NCBI RefSeq assembly: GCF_023509035.1 | Contig: NZ_CP075583.1 | Span: 1,736,001 to 1,800,000 of the forward strand | Source of the DNA: Janthinobacterium lividum | GTDB taxonomy: Bacteria > Pseudomonadota > Gammaproteobacteria > Burkholderiales > Burkholderiaceae_D | Direction of reading: 5' to 3' | DNA: 64,000 nt | Shown here: positions 46,929-55,793 of the stretch, in pieces | Position numbering within the stretch: the stretch's first letter is position 1 | How the letters are laid out: each line of letters starts with the position of its first letter | Notes under the pieces: model-generated | The model's input: only the letters and a program-made list of their open reading frames with translations | What the model was told of the DNA's origin: nothing | Databases searched by the model: none | Program-made: the position numbers and the translations under genes

Positions 46929-48053
46929 TCAGGCGCGCAGTGTGGACAGGATCGGTTGCAGCACGGCCGCGCCCAGAGCGGCGCTGCGGGCCCCGCTCCA
47001 GCCCGTTTGCGGGTCGGGATCGTTGGCGTTGTCCTTGAACGGCAGTTCCAGGGTCAGCGACAGGCAGCCGAAGGCGTGCGTGATGTGGGGCGAACCCATG
47101 GTCAGCACTTCCGGCGTGAATGGGCCGTCTTCATAGCCGTGCTCATCCTGGAAGTCGGGGCTGGCCACCTTGAAGTCGGCGATGAAGCGGTTTTGCTCGG
47201 CCTTTTGTGCTGGCGTGAAATTTTCCAGCGCGTCGCTGCCGGCCACGAAGACGTAAGGCAAGCCTTCGTCGCCATGCACGTCGAGGAACAGGTCGCAGCC
47301 GATTTCATGCATTTTCTGTTTCACCAGGAACACTTCCGGGCTGCGCTCCATGGTCGGCGTCATCCATTCGCGGTTCAGGTTGGCGCCGGCCGCGTTGGTG
47401 CGCAGGTTGCCATGCACGGAACCGTCCGGGTTCATGTTCGGCACCACGTAGAAGACGGCGTCCTGCAGGCACTGGCGGGCAAACGGATTGGCCTGGTCCA
47501 GCAAGGCTTCGAGCATGCCTTCGACAAACCATTCAGCCATCGTTTCACCCGGATGCTGGCGTGCGATGACCCAGACTTTTTTCTCGGCATCGGCGTCGCC
47601 GACCACCAGCAGATTCATGTCGCGGCCTTCCACGGTGCTGCCCAGGTCGATCAGGCGCACCAGCGGCGACGCTTGCGCGCTGTCGATCAGGGCCAGGTGG
47701 CGGTCCCATGGATACGGTTCGAAGTAGGCGTAGTACACGCTTTCTTCTTCCGGCGTATGGTTGATCGTCATCACGGTGCCGTCAAAGCTGGTGGGCACGC
47801 GGAACCAGGTTTCGCGGTCGTAGCTGGCCACGGCCTGGTAGTCTTTCCAGCCGTCCGGGTAGGCCGACTTGCCTGCATTCATGAAGCGGATCGTGCACGC
47901 CTCGCCTTGCGCGCCTTGCAGGCGGAAGTAAAACCACTGCGTGATGTCGGCGTGGGAATCCTTGCGGATGTTCAGCTCGATGGATTGGGCATCGTCGGCG
48001 CGCAGCACCTCGATCGCGCCGGCGTCGAATTGCTGGCTGATTTTAATGGTCAT
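46929..48053 (-). CDS. M14 family zinc carboxypeptidase (cytosolic carboxypeptidase-like)
   Basis: This 374-residue enzyme removes C-terminal residues from peptides or proteins. An N-terminal beta domain (about residues 1-130) precedes the catalytic domain. Zinc is bound by His167 and Glu170 in ARQHPGETMAEW and by His in LFLDVHGDEGLPY. The substrate region is VPNMNPDGSVHGNLRTNAAG and the catalytic glutamate is in LTLELPFKDN. It lacks a signal peptide. The ATG used is internal to a longer frame and is followed by the family N terminus MTIKISQQFDAGA. The enzyme is like eukaryotic-type deglutamylases in fold, but the substrate is unknown. Confidence 0.93.
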   Translation of the reverse strand: MTIKISQQFDAGAIEVLRADDAQSIELNIRKDSHADITQWFYFRLQGAQGEACTIRFMNAGKSAYPDGWKDYQAVASYDRETWFRVPTSFDGTVMTINHTPEEESVYYAYFEPYPWDRHLALIDSAQASPLVRLIDLGSTVEGRDMNLLVVGDADAEKKVWVIARQHPGETMAEWFVEGMLEALLDQANPFARQCLQDAVFYVVPNMNPDGSVHGNLRTNAAGANLNREWMTPTMERSPEVFLVKQKMHEIGCDLFLDVHGDEGLPYVFVAGSDALENFTPAQKAEQNRFIADFKVASPDFQDEHGYEDGPFTPEVLTMGSPHITHAFGCLSLTLELPFKDNANDPDPQTGWSGARSAALGAAVLQPILSTLRA

Positions 48054-48193
48054 GAGTGTTCCTGATAAAAACGTATGGGTTTTGCATCGTGTGCAATGGC
48101 GCGATGATACCTGTTTTGCCGTGGCCTTTGTGCTGGCGCAAACGATCCAGGACATGCTTTGCTAACGTGGAAGCTCCGACAAGGGAGATCATC

Positions 48194-48448
48194 ATGGATG
48201 ACAACGGCAAACACATACGGGAACTTGAAAAGAAAATCAGCGCCCTCAGCGATGCCCTGGCGCACCTGGGCAAGGGCACGACCTTGCAGGAATTGCTGCG
48301 CATCATACGTTTCCCTGGCTATACGACTCCGGCCGAATTTACCTTCAGCGTCGCCATCCTCGACACCATGCTGGGGCAGGCCATTGCGCTGGAAAAGCTG
48401 GGGCAGGATTTGTTGGCTGGCGCTAAGCAGGTGGTAGTGAAGCAGTAA
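48194..48448 (+). CDS. Small hypothetical protein, 84 residues
   Basis: The family is not recognised. GGGAG lies nine bases before the ATG. The product begins MDDNGKHIRELEKKISALSD, a short coiled coil, and continues with helices (LQELLRIIRFPGYTTPAEF, then FSVAILDTMLGQAIALEKLG). It has no signal peptide or membrane segment. It lies between the carboxypeptidase (divergent) and paaX (convergent) with its own start. Confidence 0.7.
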   Translation: MDDNGKHIRELEKKISALSDALAHLGKGTTLQELLRIIRFPGYTTPAEFTFSVAILDTMLGQAIALEKLGQDLLAGAKQVVVKQ

Positions 48449-48451
48449 GCT

Positions 48452-48478
48452 GGGGTCAGATCCGCAGGGTCTGACCCC
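48452..48478. terminator. GGGGTCAGA/TCTGACCCC hairpin, probably a dispersed repeat
   Basis: Perfect nine-base arms GGGGTCAGA and TCTGACCCC enclose a short loop. It starts four bases past the stop of the 84-residue gene and its last base is the last base of the convergent paaX stop. Hairpins of the form GGGGTCAGACC are frequent at gene ends in related betaproteobacteria. It has no T-run and may act as a Rho-assisted terminator or mRNA end stabiliser. Confidence 0.6.
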
Positions 48479-49400
48479 TACAGCCCGCCAAAACGCTCGT
48501 AGAACCACGGCTCCACGTCCGGCGCCTGCGCATCCTCGCGCCGCAAGGTGGACAGGATATGTTCCTCGGCGGCCGCATACGTGAGGCGGTACAGGTCGCG
48601 CGCCAGCGCATAGGCTTGTGTGCCGGGCCACGGTTCGGGCAACAGTTCGACGGGCAACTGCGGGTCGTGCAACTGCACGCGGCGGTAGGCGTGCGTCAGC
48701 AGCGAACGGATGACGAACGCTTGCTCGGCATCGAACACGGGCGCTTCTTGCAGCAGCGTCAGCAGCGGCTGGAAGCTGGCGATGAATTTTTCGTAGCCCG
48801 CCATCACTTCAGACAAGTCCCAGCAGTCGCCCACCATGTCACGCAGGGGACGCGTGCTCACGCCCGGCAACTCCGTGGTGTGGCAGACATACAGCTTGCC
48901 CTGCACCTCGTTGCGCACGAGGATATCTTCCAGCGCCTCCGTATTGCTGGCCGGGTGGCCAAAGATGCCGGGAGAGATCAAGCCATAGCCCGCCCACAAT
49001 AATTCCTTGCGCAGTGCCCCCGCTCTGCGGCGCCGATGCTGCCGGCCGGCCCGATCACCAGGGTCCAGCTGCCGTCCCAGTGCACGACCAGCGGCGCATA
49101 GATGCGGCGATAAGCGCGTTCGAAGCGGGCCAGCGCCTCCGGGCGTATCGTATAGGCGCTGCGGCGGCCGTCGCGCTGCGAGCTGAGCCAGCCTTCCTGC
49201 GCCAGGCGGAACACGCTGGTGCGCAATAAACGGTCATTGACGCCGAAGGGCGCCAGCAGTTCGATCAGGCTGCCCAGCCAGATGGCGCCACCGCGCGGCA
49301 CGATGGCGTCGCCAAAGATGGTCATCACCAGGGACTTCGAGCGTGGTGGGTCACTTTCCAGGAAATCGGCTATCCATGCCGTGCAGCGGGTGTTCTTCAT
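48478..49400 (-). pseudogene. paaX: Phenylacetate operon repressor PaaX, interrupted by a one-base frameshift
   Basis: PaaX represses paa genes and is released by phenylacetyl-CoA. The first part (SLVMTIFGDAIVPRGGAIWL, SVFRLAQEGWLSSQRDGRRS and the winged helix) runs to WTLVIGPAGSIGAAERG. The second part (ALRKELLWAGYGLISPGIFG to WFYERFGGL) is in another frame. The break is the C-run 49017-49021 (a G-run on the coding strand), where one base too few separates the parts. Joined, they give a protein of about 307 residues, close to the 316 of E. coli. It is divergent from paaA. If the mutation were real the operon would be deregulated. Confidence 0.88.
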
Positions 49401-49551
49401 GTGGTTCCGGTCTGGCCGTGTTGCGGTCGGTTCAATAAAAGCAGCAGTTTACTTGGCTGCGCGGGTAGCGCGGCAATAATTTTCCGGAAGCGCTGGTGGC
49501 GCTCCGTAGTGTTCTCCTAAGCAATATCATACGCACAAAAAAGCTGCACAA

Positions 49552-49579
49552 GATACGAATTTTTAAAATGATTCATATC
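49552..49579. promoter_or_regulatory. Inverted repeat in the paaX-paaA control region (candidate PaaX operator)
   Basis: GATACGAAT and ATTCATATC (eight of nine bases matching) flank TTTTAAAATG. The right part includes TGATTC, a half-site core in known PaaX operators. It lies about 90 bases before paaA. A TATTAT at 49608-49613 is a candidate -10. The region is AT-rich within a GC-rich window. Confidence 0.5.
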
Positions 49580-49665
49580 AAGTGTATGCAAATCGTTTTT
49601 TGTATCGTATTATCTGTTCATCGCACCGCGTTGCTGCGCAAAATCAAAGACATGGGAGACAGATC

Positions 49666-50655
49666 ATGTACGCACAAATGGTTGAAACCGGCCTCAAGAA
49701 CGTCCGCTCCATCGACGAGATGGGCCAGGAAGAGCGCGCTTTCCAGGCGCGCATCGACGAAGGCATCAAGATCGAGGCCAAGGACTGGATGCCGGACGCC
49801 TACCGCAAGACCCTGATCCGCCAAATTTCGCAGCACGCGCACTCGGAAATCGTCGGCCAATTGCCGGAAGGCAACTGGGTCACGCGCGCGCCGACCCTGA
49901 AACGCAAGTCCATCCTGCTGGCGAAGATCCAGGACGAAGCGGGCCACGGCCTGTACCTGTATAGCGCCGCGGAAACCCTGGGCGTGTCGCGCGACGACTT
50001 GCTGGCTGCCTTGCACTCGGGCAAAGCCAAATATTCCAGCATCTTTAACTATCCCACCTTGTCGTGGGCCGACATGGGCGCCATCGGCTGGCTGGTCGAC
50101 GGCTCCGCCATCATCAACCAGATTCCCCTGTGCCGCTGCTCGTATGGCCCGTATGCGCGCGCCATGATCCGCGTCTGCAAGGAAGAATCGTTCCATGCGC
50201 GCCAGGGCTACGACATCATGATGTCGCTGTGCAAGGGCACGCCAGAGCAGAAAGCCATGGCGCAGGATGCGCTGAACCGCTGGTGGTGGCCTTCCCTGAT
50301 GATGTTCGGTCCGTCCGACGCCGCTTCCGTCAACAGCGCCCAATCCGCGCAATGGCGTATCAAGCTGTTCTCGAACGATGAATTGCGCCAGCGCATGGTC
50401 GACCAGACCGTGCCGCAAATCGAATACCTGGGCCTGACCGTGCCCGATCCCGACCTGAAGTTCAATGCGGAAACGGGCCATTATGAATTCGGCGAGATCG
50501 ACTGGTCCGAGTTCAATAATGTCTTGAAGGGCAATGGCCCGTGCAACCGCGAACGTTTGCAAACACGCGTGAAAGCGTATGAAGACGGTGTATGGTTCCG
50601 CGATGCCTTGGTCGCCTACGCAGACAAGCAAGCCGCTAGCAAAGCGGCAGCCTGA
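49666..50655 (+). CDS. paaA: Phenylacetyl-CoA 1,2-epoxidase, catalytic subunit
   Basis: PaaA is the di-iron oxygenase subunit that epoxidises the ring of phenylacetyl-CoA. The protein has 329 residues. Iron ligands lie in [20 protein letters not shown] (EXXH) and [17 protein letters not shown] (second EXXH-type). [12 protein letters not shown] and [16 protein letters not shown] are family landmarks. GGGAGACAGATC precedes the ATG. It is the first gene of a long operon under a palindromic control region shared with paaX. paaB follows after 30 bases. Confidence 0.97.
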   Translation: MYAQMVETGLKNVRSIDEMGQEERAFQARIDEGIKIEAKDWMPDAYRKTLIRQISQHAHSEIVGQLPEGNWVTRAPTLKRKSILLAKIQDEAGHGLYLYSAAETLGVSRDDLLAALHSGKAKYSSIFNYPTLSWADMGAIGWLVDGSAIINQIPLCRCSYGPYARAMIRVCKEESFHARQGYDIMMSLCKGTPEQKAMAQDALNRWWWPSLMMFGPSDAASVNSAQSAQWRIKLFSNDELRQRMVDQTVPQIEYLGLTVPDPDLKFNAETGHYEFGEIDWSEFNNVLKGNGPCNRERLQTRVKAYEDGVWFRDALVAYADKQAASKAAA

Positions 50656-50685
50656 ATATCAATAAGACAGATAGGGGATAGCAAC

Positions 50686-50970
50686 ATGAGCAAAGAATGG
50701 CCATTGTGGGAAGTTTTCATCCGCAGCCAGCACGGCCTGGCGCACAAGCATGTGGGTAGCCTGCACGCTTCCGACGCCACCATGGCGGTCAACCATGCGC
50801 GCGACGTCTACACGCGCCGCAATGAAGGCGTGAGCATCTGGGTGGTACGCGCGGCCGATATCGTCGCCAGCAGCCCGGGCGACAAGGGCGCCCTGTTCGA
50901 ACCGTCGAACAGCAAGGTGTACCGCCATCCCACTTTCTTCCCGATGCCGGAAGAAGTCAAGAACCTGTGA
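50686..50970 (+). CDS. paaB: Phenylacetyl-CoA epoxidase subunit PaaB
   Basis: This small 94-residue subunit is needed for the structure of the PaaABCE complex. The sequence SKEWPLWEVFIRSQHGLAHK, VGSLHASDATMAVNHARDVY and TRRNEGVSIWVVRAADIVAS matches the family along its length. A GGGGATAGCAAC site precedes the ATG. It ends just before paaC, with a binding site in between. Confidence 0.97.
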   Translation: MSKEWPLWEVFIRSQHGLAHKHVGSLHASDATMAVNHARDVYTRRNEGVSIWVVRAADIVASSPGDKGALFEPSNSKVYRHPTFFPMPEEVKNL

Positions 50971-50984
50971 TGGGAGCGCCTGTA

Positions 50985-51737
50985 ATGGATGACAAAGTCA
51001 ATTACCTCCTGCGCCTGGGCGACAATGCCCTGATCCTCAGCCAGCAGCTGTCGCAGCTGTGCGGCAAGGGCCCGGCGCTGGAAGAAGACATGGCGCTGAC
51101 CAATGTGGCGCTGGACTTGCTGGGCCAGACGCGCTTGTGGTTCAGCTATGCGGCCGAACTGGAAAACGCGGGCCGCGACGAGGACGACATCGCCTTTTTG
51201 CGCGACGCCCACGACTTCAAGAACTGCCTGCTGGTCGAACAGCCGAACGACAATTACGCCGACACCATGATGCGCCAGTTCTTCTTCGACAGCTGGCACT
51301 ACTTCCAGCTGCTGGAACTGAGCAAATCGGCTGACGCGCGCATCGTCGAAGTGGCGCAAAAGTCGATCAAGGAAGTGACGTATCACCTGCGCCGCAGCGG
51401 CGACCTGATCGTGCGTCTCGGCGACGGCACGGCGGACAGCCACGCGAGAACGCAGGCCGCCGCCGACAAGCTGTGGATGTTCACGGGCGAGATGTTCAAG
51501 TACGACGCCGTCGACCAGGCCATGGTCGCCGCCGGCATCGCGCCGCCATCGGACGTGTTGCGCCGGGCTTTCCTCGAACACGTGGCCGAGATCTTCGCCG
51601 AAGCGACGCTTGTCATGCCGGCGCCCGACGCCTGGATGCAAAAGGGCGGCAAGCAGGGCACGCACACGGAACACCTGGGTTTTATTCTGGCCGAGATGCA
51701 GTTCCTGCAGCGCGCCTATCCCGGGGCGGAGTGGTAA
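50985..51737 (+). CDS. paaC: Phenylacetyl-CoA epoxidase subunit PaaC
   Basis: PaaC is the structural partner of PaaA and resembles it in fold, but lacks iron. The protein has 250 residues (MDDKVNYLLRLGDNALILSQ, GKGPALEEDMALTNVALDLL, RDEDDIAFLRDAHDFKNCLL). The ATG follows GGGAG by eight bases; an in-frame GTG-ATG 18 bases upstream overlaps paaB. The stop TAA shares its last base with the paaD start (TAATG), so those two are coupled. Confidence 0.96.
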   Translation: MDDKVNYLLRLGDNALILSQQLSQLCGKGPALEEDMALTNVALDLLGQTRLWFSYAAELENAGRDEDDIAFLRDAHDFKNCLLVEQPNDNYADTMMRQFFFDSWHYFQLLELSKSADARIVEVAQKSIKEVTYHLRRSGDLIVRLGDGTADSHARTQAAADKLWMFTGEMFKYDAVDQAMVAAGIAPPSDVLRRAFLEHVAEIFAEATLVMPAPDAWMQKGGKQGTHTEHLGFILAEMQFLQRAYPGAEW

Positions 51738-52264
51738 TGAACACGGCTACGGCAGCGCTGGACGCCGCCCAGGTCTGGACCTGGCTGGGCGACGTGCCGG
51801 ACCCGGAAATCCCCGTCATTTCGGTGGTGGACCTGGGTATCGTGCGCGCCGTCGATGTCGTTGGCAGCGACGAGTGCATCGTGACGATCACGCCCACGTA
51901 TTCGGGCTGCCCGGCCATGCAGGTGATCGCCGACGCCGTCACGGAGGCCTTGCGCAGCCATGGCGTGGCCAAGGTGACGCTGGTGAACCAGCTGGCGCCC
52001 GCGTGGACCACGGACTGGATGAGCGAATCGGGCAAGGCCAAGCTGAAAGGCTATGGCATCGCCCCGCCGCAGCAGCAGGTGATCGACATCAGCGGATTGA
52101 AAGGTGGCGTCAAGCGCCAGGCGATGCCGAAGCTGGACGTGATCTGTCCGAACTGCGGTTCCACGCATACGCAGCTGACCAGCCAGTTCGGCTCCACGCC
52201 GTGCAAGGCCCTGTACAAATGCCTGGATTGCCGCGAACCGTTTGACTACTTCAAGTGCCACTAA
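51737..52264 (+). CDS. paaD: PaaD, iron-sulfur/assembly factor of the epoxidase
   Basis: PaaD belongs to the MIP18 (DUF59) family and is thought to mature the iron-sulfur cluster of the PaaE reductase. It has 175 residues. Landmarks are WLGDVPDPEIPVISVVDLGI and ITPTYSGCPAMQVIADAV. The C-terminal zinc-ribbon-like CPNCGSTHTQLTSQFGSTPC and CLDCREPFDYFKCH carry the metal-binding cysteines. Its ATG overlaps the paaC stop. The frame is also open upstream inside paaC, but that is a shadow. paaE follows after about 40 bases. Confidence 0.95.
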   Translation: MNTATAALDAAQVWTWLGDVPDPEIPVISVVDLGIVRAVDVVGSDECIVTITPTYSGCPAMQVIADAVTEALRSHGVAKVTLVNQLAPAWTTDWMSESGKAKLKGYGIAPPQQQVIDISGLKGGVKRQAMPKLDVICPNCGSTHTQLTSQFGSTPCKALYKCLDCREPFDYFKCH

Positions 52265-52304
52265 AAAAATCAGGCACACGTTCCGAAGAAACTGGAGATG
52301 AAGC

Positions 52305-53384
52305 ATGAGTAAATTTTATCCGCTGTGCGTATCGAACGTGCGCAACGAAACGCGCGACACCATCGCCGTCACGTTCGACGTGCCAGCCGAACTGCAGCAG
52401 CAGTTCCGCTTCCAGCAGGGCCAGCACCTGACCCTGCGCGCCAATATCAATGCGGAAGACGTGCGCCGCTCGTATTCCATCTGTTCGGCGGTGCAGGACG
52501 GCACCTTGCGCGTGGCCATCAAGCGCACGCCCGGCGGCGCCTTTTCCACCTGGGCGAATGACACTCTGAAAGCCGGCGCCACCATCGAGGTGATGCCGCC
52601 CATGGGACACTTCAATGTGCCGCTCGACTGCGTCAACCGCAAGCACTACCTGGCGTTTGCGGCCGGCAGCGGCATCACGCCCATCCTCTCCATCATCAAG
52701 ACGACCCTGCTGACGGAACCCCTGAGCCGTTTCACCCTGTTCTACGGCAACCGCGCCTCGTCGTCCGTCATTTTCAAGGAAGAATTGACGGACTTGAAGG
52801 ATGTGTACCTGGAGCGCCTGAACCTGGTCTACGTGATGAGCCGCGAGCAGCAGGATATCGAATTGTTCAACGGTCGCATCACGCAGGAAAAATGCGAGCA
52901 GTTCCTGCAGCATTGGATCCGTGTCGAAGACTACGACAACGCCTTCATCTGCGGCCCGGAAGACATGATGCTGGGCGTCTCCGCCGCCCTGCAGGCGGCC
53001 GGCATGCCGAAGCAAAATATCAAGATCGAACTGTTCGCCGCCAGCATCCCGAAAAACGCCCACAAGCCGCGCGCGCAGCTCGATGCGGGCGCCGTGAATG
53101 AAACGGAAGTGACCGTCATCATGGATGGCAACCACACCACCTTCACGATGGACAAGGACAAGGAATCCATCCTCGATGCGGGTCTGCGTCAGGGCATCGA
53201 CATGCGCTACTCGTGCAAGGGTGGCGTATGCTCGACCTGCCGCTGCAAGATCCTCGACGGCAAGGTCGAGATGGATGTCAACTACGCGCTGGAAGACTAT
53301 GAAGTGGCGCGCGGCTTCGTCCTTAGCTGCCAGAGTTTCCCGCTCACCGACAAGGTCGTGGTCGACTTCGACCAGGCTGAATAA
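52305..53384 (+). CDS. paaE: Phenylacetyl-CoA epoxidase reductase PaaE
   Basis: PaaE passes electrons from NADPH via FAD and a plant-type 2Fe-2S centre to PaaA. The protein has 359 residues. FAD binding is at VRRSYSICSAV and the NAD(P) region is YLAFAAGSGITPILSIIK. The C-terminal ferredoxin domain has cluster cysteines Cys304, Cys309, Cys312 and Cys342 (CKGGVCSTC and LSCQSFP). GGAG upstream supports the ATG. All five subunit genes of the epoxidase are thus intact. Confidence 0.97.
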   Translation: MSKFYPLCVSNVRNETRDTIAVTFDVPAELQQQFRFQQGQHLTLRANINAEDVRRSYSICSAVQDGTLRVAIKRTPGGAFSTWANDTLKAGATIEVMPPMGHFNVPLDCVNRKHYLAFAAGSGITPILSIIKTTLLTEPLSRFTLFYGNRASSSVIFKEELTDLKDVYLERLNLVYVMSREQQDIELFNGRITQEKCEQFLQHWIRVEDYDNAFICGPEDMMLGVSAALQAAGMPKQNIKIELFAASIPKNAHKPRAQLDAGAVNETEVTVIMDGNHTTFTMDKDKESILDAGLRQGIDMRYSCKGGVCSTCRCKILDGKVEMDVNYALEDYEVARGFVLSCQSFPLTDKVVVDFDQAE

Positions 53385-53434
53385 AGCCGGCGCAGGGCTG
53401 GTGCCCTGCCGTACCCATTAAAAAGCGAGACGCC

Positions 53435-54226
53435 ATGAGCTACCAAAATATCCTCTTCACCATTGAGCAGGGCATCGCCACCCTGACCCTGAACCGCCCC
53501 GACAAGCTCAACAGTTTTACGCAAGCCATGCACGAGGAAGTGCGTGACGCGATAGCGAAAGTGAACGCCGACAGTGCCGTGCGCGTCTTCGTGCTGACGG
53601 GCGCGGGCCGCGGATTTTGCGCGGGCCAGGATCTGTCCGACCGCGCCGTGGAACCCGGCTCGAAGGGCGTGGACCTGGGCGAGTCGGTGGAAAAGAACTA
53701 TGCGCCGCTGGTGCTGGCCTTGAAGGCCTTGCCGATGCCCGTGATTTGCGCCGTCAACGGCGTGGCCGCCGGCGCGGGCGCCAACCTGGCGCTGGCGTGC
53801 GACATCGTCATCGCCGGCAAGTCGGCCAGTTTCGTGGAAGTGTTCTGCAAACTGGGCCTGATCCCGGACACGGGCGGCACCTTCTTCCTGCCACGCCTGA
53901 TCGGTTCGGCGCGCGCCATGGGCCTGGCCATGCTCGGCGAAAAGCTGACGGCGGAAAAAGCGGAAGACTGGGGCTTGATCTGGAAATGCGTGGACGACGC
54001 CCAGCTGGCGGAAGAAACGCGCAAGCTGGCCGTGCACTTTTCCACGGCGCCGACCAAGGGCCTGGCCTATACCAAGCAGGCGCTGGCCGCCAGCGGCGCG
54101 AATACCTTGCCGCAGCAGCTGGCGCTGGAAGCGCGCATGATGAGCGATCTCGGTAACAGCGACGATTACCGCGAAGGCGTGGCCGCCTTCATGGAAAAGC
54201 GCACACCGCGATTCAAGGGACATTGA
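53435..54226 (+). CDS. paaG: Ring 1,2-epoxyphenylacetyl-CoA isomerase PaaG
   Basis: PaaG, an enoyl-CoA hydratase/isomerase, converts the epoxide to the seven-membered oxepin-CoA. It has 263 residues. The oxyanion loop is LTGAGRGFCAGQDLSDRAVE and the second is AVNGVAAGAGANLALACDI. Later CKLGLIPDTGGTFFLPRLIG and FMEKRTPRFKGH are PaaG landmarks. paaH starts one base after the stop. No paaF is present between paaE and paaG or elsewhere in the window. Confidence 0.95.
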   Translation: MSYQNILFTIEQGIATLTLNRPDKLNSFTQAMHEEVRDAIAKVNADSAVRVFVLTGAGRGFCAGQDLSDRAVEPGSKGVDLGESVEKNYAPLVLALKALPMPVICAVNGVAAGAGANLALACDIVIAGKSASFVEVFCKLGLIPDTGGTFFLPRLIGSARAMGLAMLGEKLTAEKAEDWGLIWKCVDDAQLAEETRKLAVHFSTAPTKGLAYTKQALAASGANTLPQQLALEARMMSDLGNSDDYREGVAAFMEKRTPRFKGH

Positions 54227-54227
54227 T

Positions 54228-55793
54228 ATGGCAGCTTTGGACAACAACAGTATCGTCGCCGTCATCGGCAGCGGCGCCATGGGCGCCGGTATCGCGCAGG
54301 TAGCCGCCGCCGCCGGTTACCGCGTAAAACTGTACGACACGCGCGCGGAAGCGGTCAGCAAGGCGCTGGCCGACATCGGCAAGATGTATGCGAAGCTGGC
54401 CGAGAAGGGCCGCATGACGTTTGACGAAGCTACCGCCGCCACGGCGCGCCTGCAGGCGGCTGGCAGCCTGGCCGAGGTGAGTGATGCATCCCTGGTGGTG
54501 GAAGCCATCGTGGAAAACCTCGACGTCAAGCGCGGCCTGTTCGCCGAGCTCGAAGCGCTGGTCAGTGACGACTGCATCCTGGCGACGAACACCTCGTCGA
54601 TTTCCGTCACGGCCATCGCCGCCAAGCTGCGCCGCCCTGAACGCCTGGTCGGCATGCACTTCTTTAATCCCGTGCCCCTGATGGCGTTGGTCGAAGTGAT
54701 CAGTGGCCTGGCCACCAGCGAGCAAGTGGCCGACACCGTCTACGCTACCTCTATCGCCTGGGGCAAGAACCCCGTGCATGCTAAATCGACGCCCGGCTTC
54801 ATCGTCAACCGCGTCGCGCGTCCGTTTTATGCGGAAGGCTGGCGCCTGTTGAACGAACAGGCGGGCGATGCCGCCACCATCGACGCCGTGCTGCGCGAAG
54901 CGGGCGGTTTCCGCATGGGGCCCTTCGAGCTGATGGACCTGATTGGCCACGACGTGAATTTCTCCGTCACGCAATCCGTGTTCGGCGCCTATTTCAACGA
55001 CCCGCGCTTCACGCCGTCCGTGCTGCAGCAGGAAATGGTCAACGCCGGTTTCCTCGGCCGCAAATCGGGCCGTGGCTTTTACCTGTACGGCGAAGGCGCC
55101 GCTACCCCCGTGGCGCAGGCGGAAGGCGCGCAGCCGAAACCGGAATTCGTCGCCCTGTCGGCCGCCATCGGCGGCGATGGCCGTGGCCACAGCGGCATCA
55201 TTCGCAGCCTGGTACAACGCCTGGAGCAGGCCGGCATCACTGTCAGCCGCCGTGTGACGCAGGAAGGCCAGGCGCACGACGAGGCGCCCGCCCTGCATTG
55301 CCATGGCGCTGCGATTTATCTGACCGACGGCCGTAGCGCTACCCAGCGCGCGCACGACAACCAGCATCCGGACACGGTGCTGTTCGACCTGGCGCTCGAT
55401 TACGCCGGAGCCAAGCGCATCGCCGTGGCCCGTGCCGACCAGTGCAGCGGCGCCGCCTATGCGGCCGTCGTCGGCCTGTTCCAGGCTGCCGGTTTCATCG
55501 TCACGCGCCTGGACGACGTGCCTGGCCTGGCCGTCATGCGCACGGTCGCCATGCTGGCAAACGAGGCGGCCGACGCCGTCAACCAGGGTGTGTGCACGGT
55601 GGCCGCCGTCGATATCGCGATGCAGAAGGGAGTCAACTATCCGCGCGGACCGCTGGCCTGGGCCGATGCGGTAGGCGTTCAACACATCGTGGCCGTGCTG
55701 CACCACCTGGCGCAAGGCTATGGCGAAGACCGCTACAGAGTCTCGCCGCTGCTGCGCCGCAAACTCGCCAATGGAGCACAGTTTCATGCATAA
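54228..55793 (+). CDS. paaH: 3-hydroxyacyl-CoA dehydrogenase PaaH
   Basis: PaaH oxidises 3-hydroxyadipyl-CoA to 3-oxoadipyl-CoA with NAD+. The protein has 521 residues. The dinucleotide-binding motif is VIGSGAMGAGIAQVAAAAGY. The catalytic His/Glu region is GMHFFNPVPLMALVEVISG, followed by TPGFIVNRVARPFYAEGWRL. The second half repeats the C-terminal domain (about residues 400-510), giving the length typical of PaaH and longer than fatty-acid types. The start is the first ATG, right after the paaG stop. The stop overlaps paaI. Confidence 0.96.
   Translation: MAALDNNSIVAVIGSGAMGAGIAQVAAAAGYRVKLYDTRAEAVSKALADIGKMYAKLAEKGRMTFDEATAATARLQAAGSLAEVSDASLVVEAIVENLDVKRGLFAELEALVSDDCILATNTSSISVTAIAAKLRRPERLVGMHFFNPVPLMALVEVISGLATSEQVADTVYATSIAWGKNPVHAKSTPGFIVNRVARPFYAEGWRLLNEQAGDAATIDAVLREAGGFRMGPFELMDLIGHDVNFSVTQSVFGAYFNDPRFTPSVLQQEMVNAGFLGRKSGRGFYLYGEGAATPVAQAEGAQPKPEFVALSAAIGGDGRGHSGIIRSLVQRLEQAGITVSRRVTQEGQAHDEAPALHCHGAAIYLTDGRSATQRAHDNQHPDTVLFDLALDYAGAKRIAVARADQCSGAAYAAVVGLFQAAGFIVTRLDDVPGLAVMRTVAMLANEAADAVNQGVCTVAAVDIAMQKGVNYPRGPLAWADAVGVQHIVAVLHHLAQGYGEDRYRVSPLLRRKLANGAQFHA

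Noticed and set aside
48478..49400. Concluding that the paa operon is constitutively expressed because paaX is broken
   Set aside because: The break is one base in a C-run and matches the general error pattern. The claim would need confirmed sequence.
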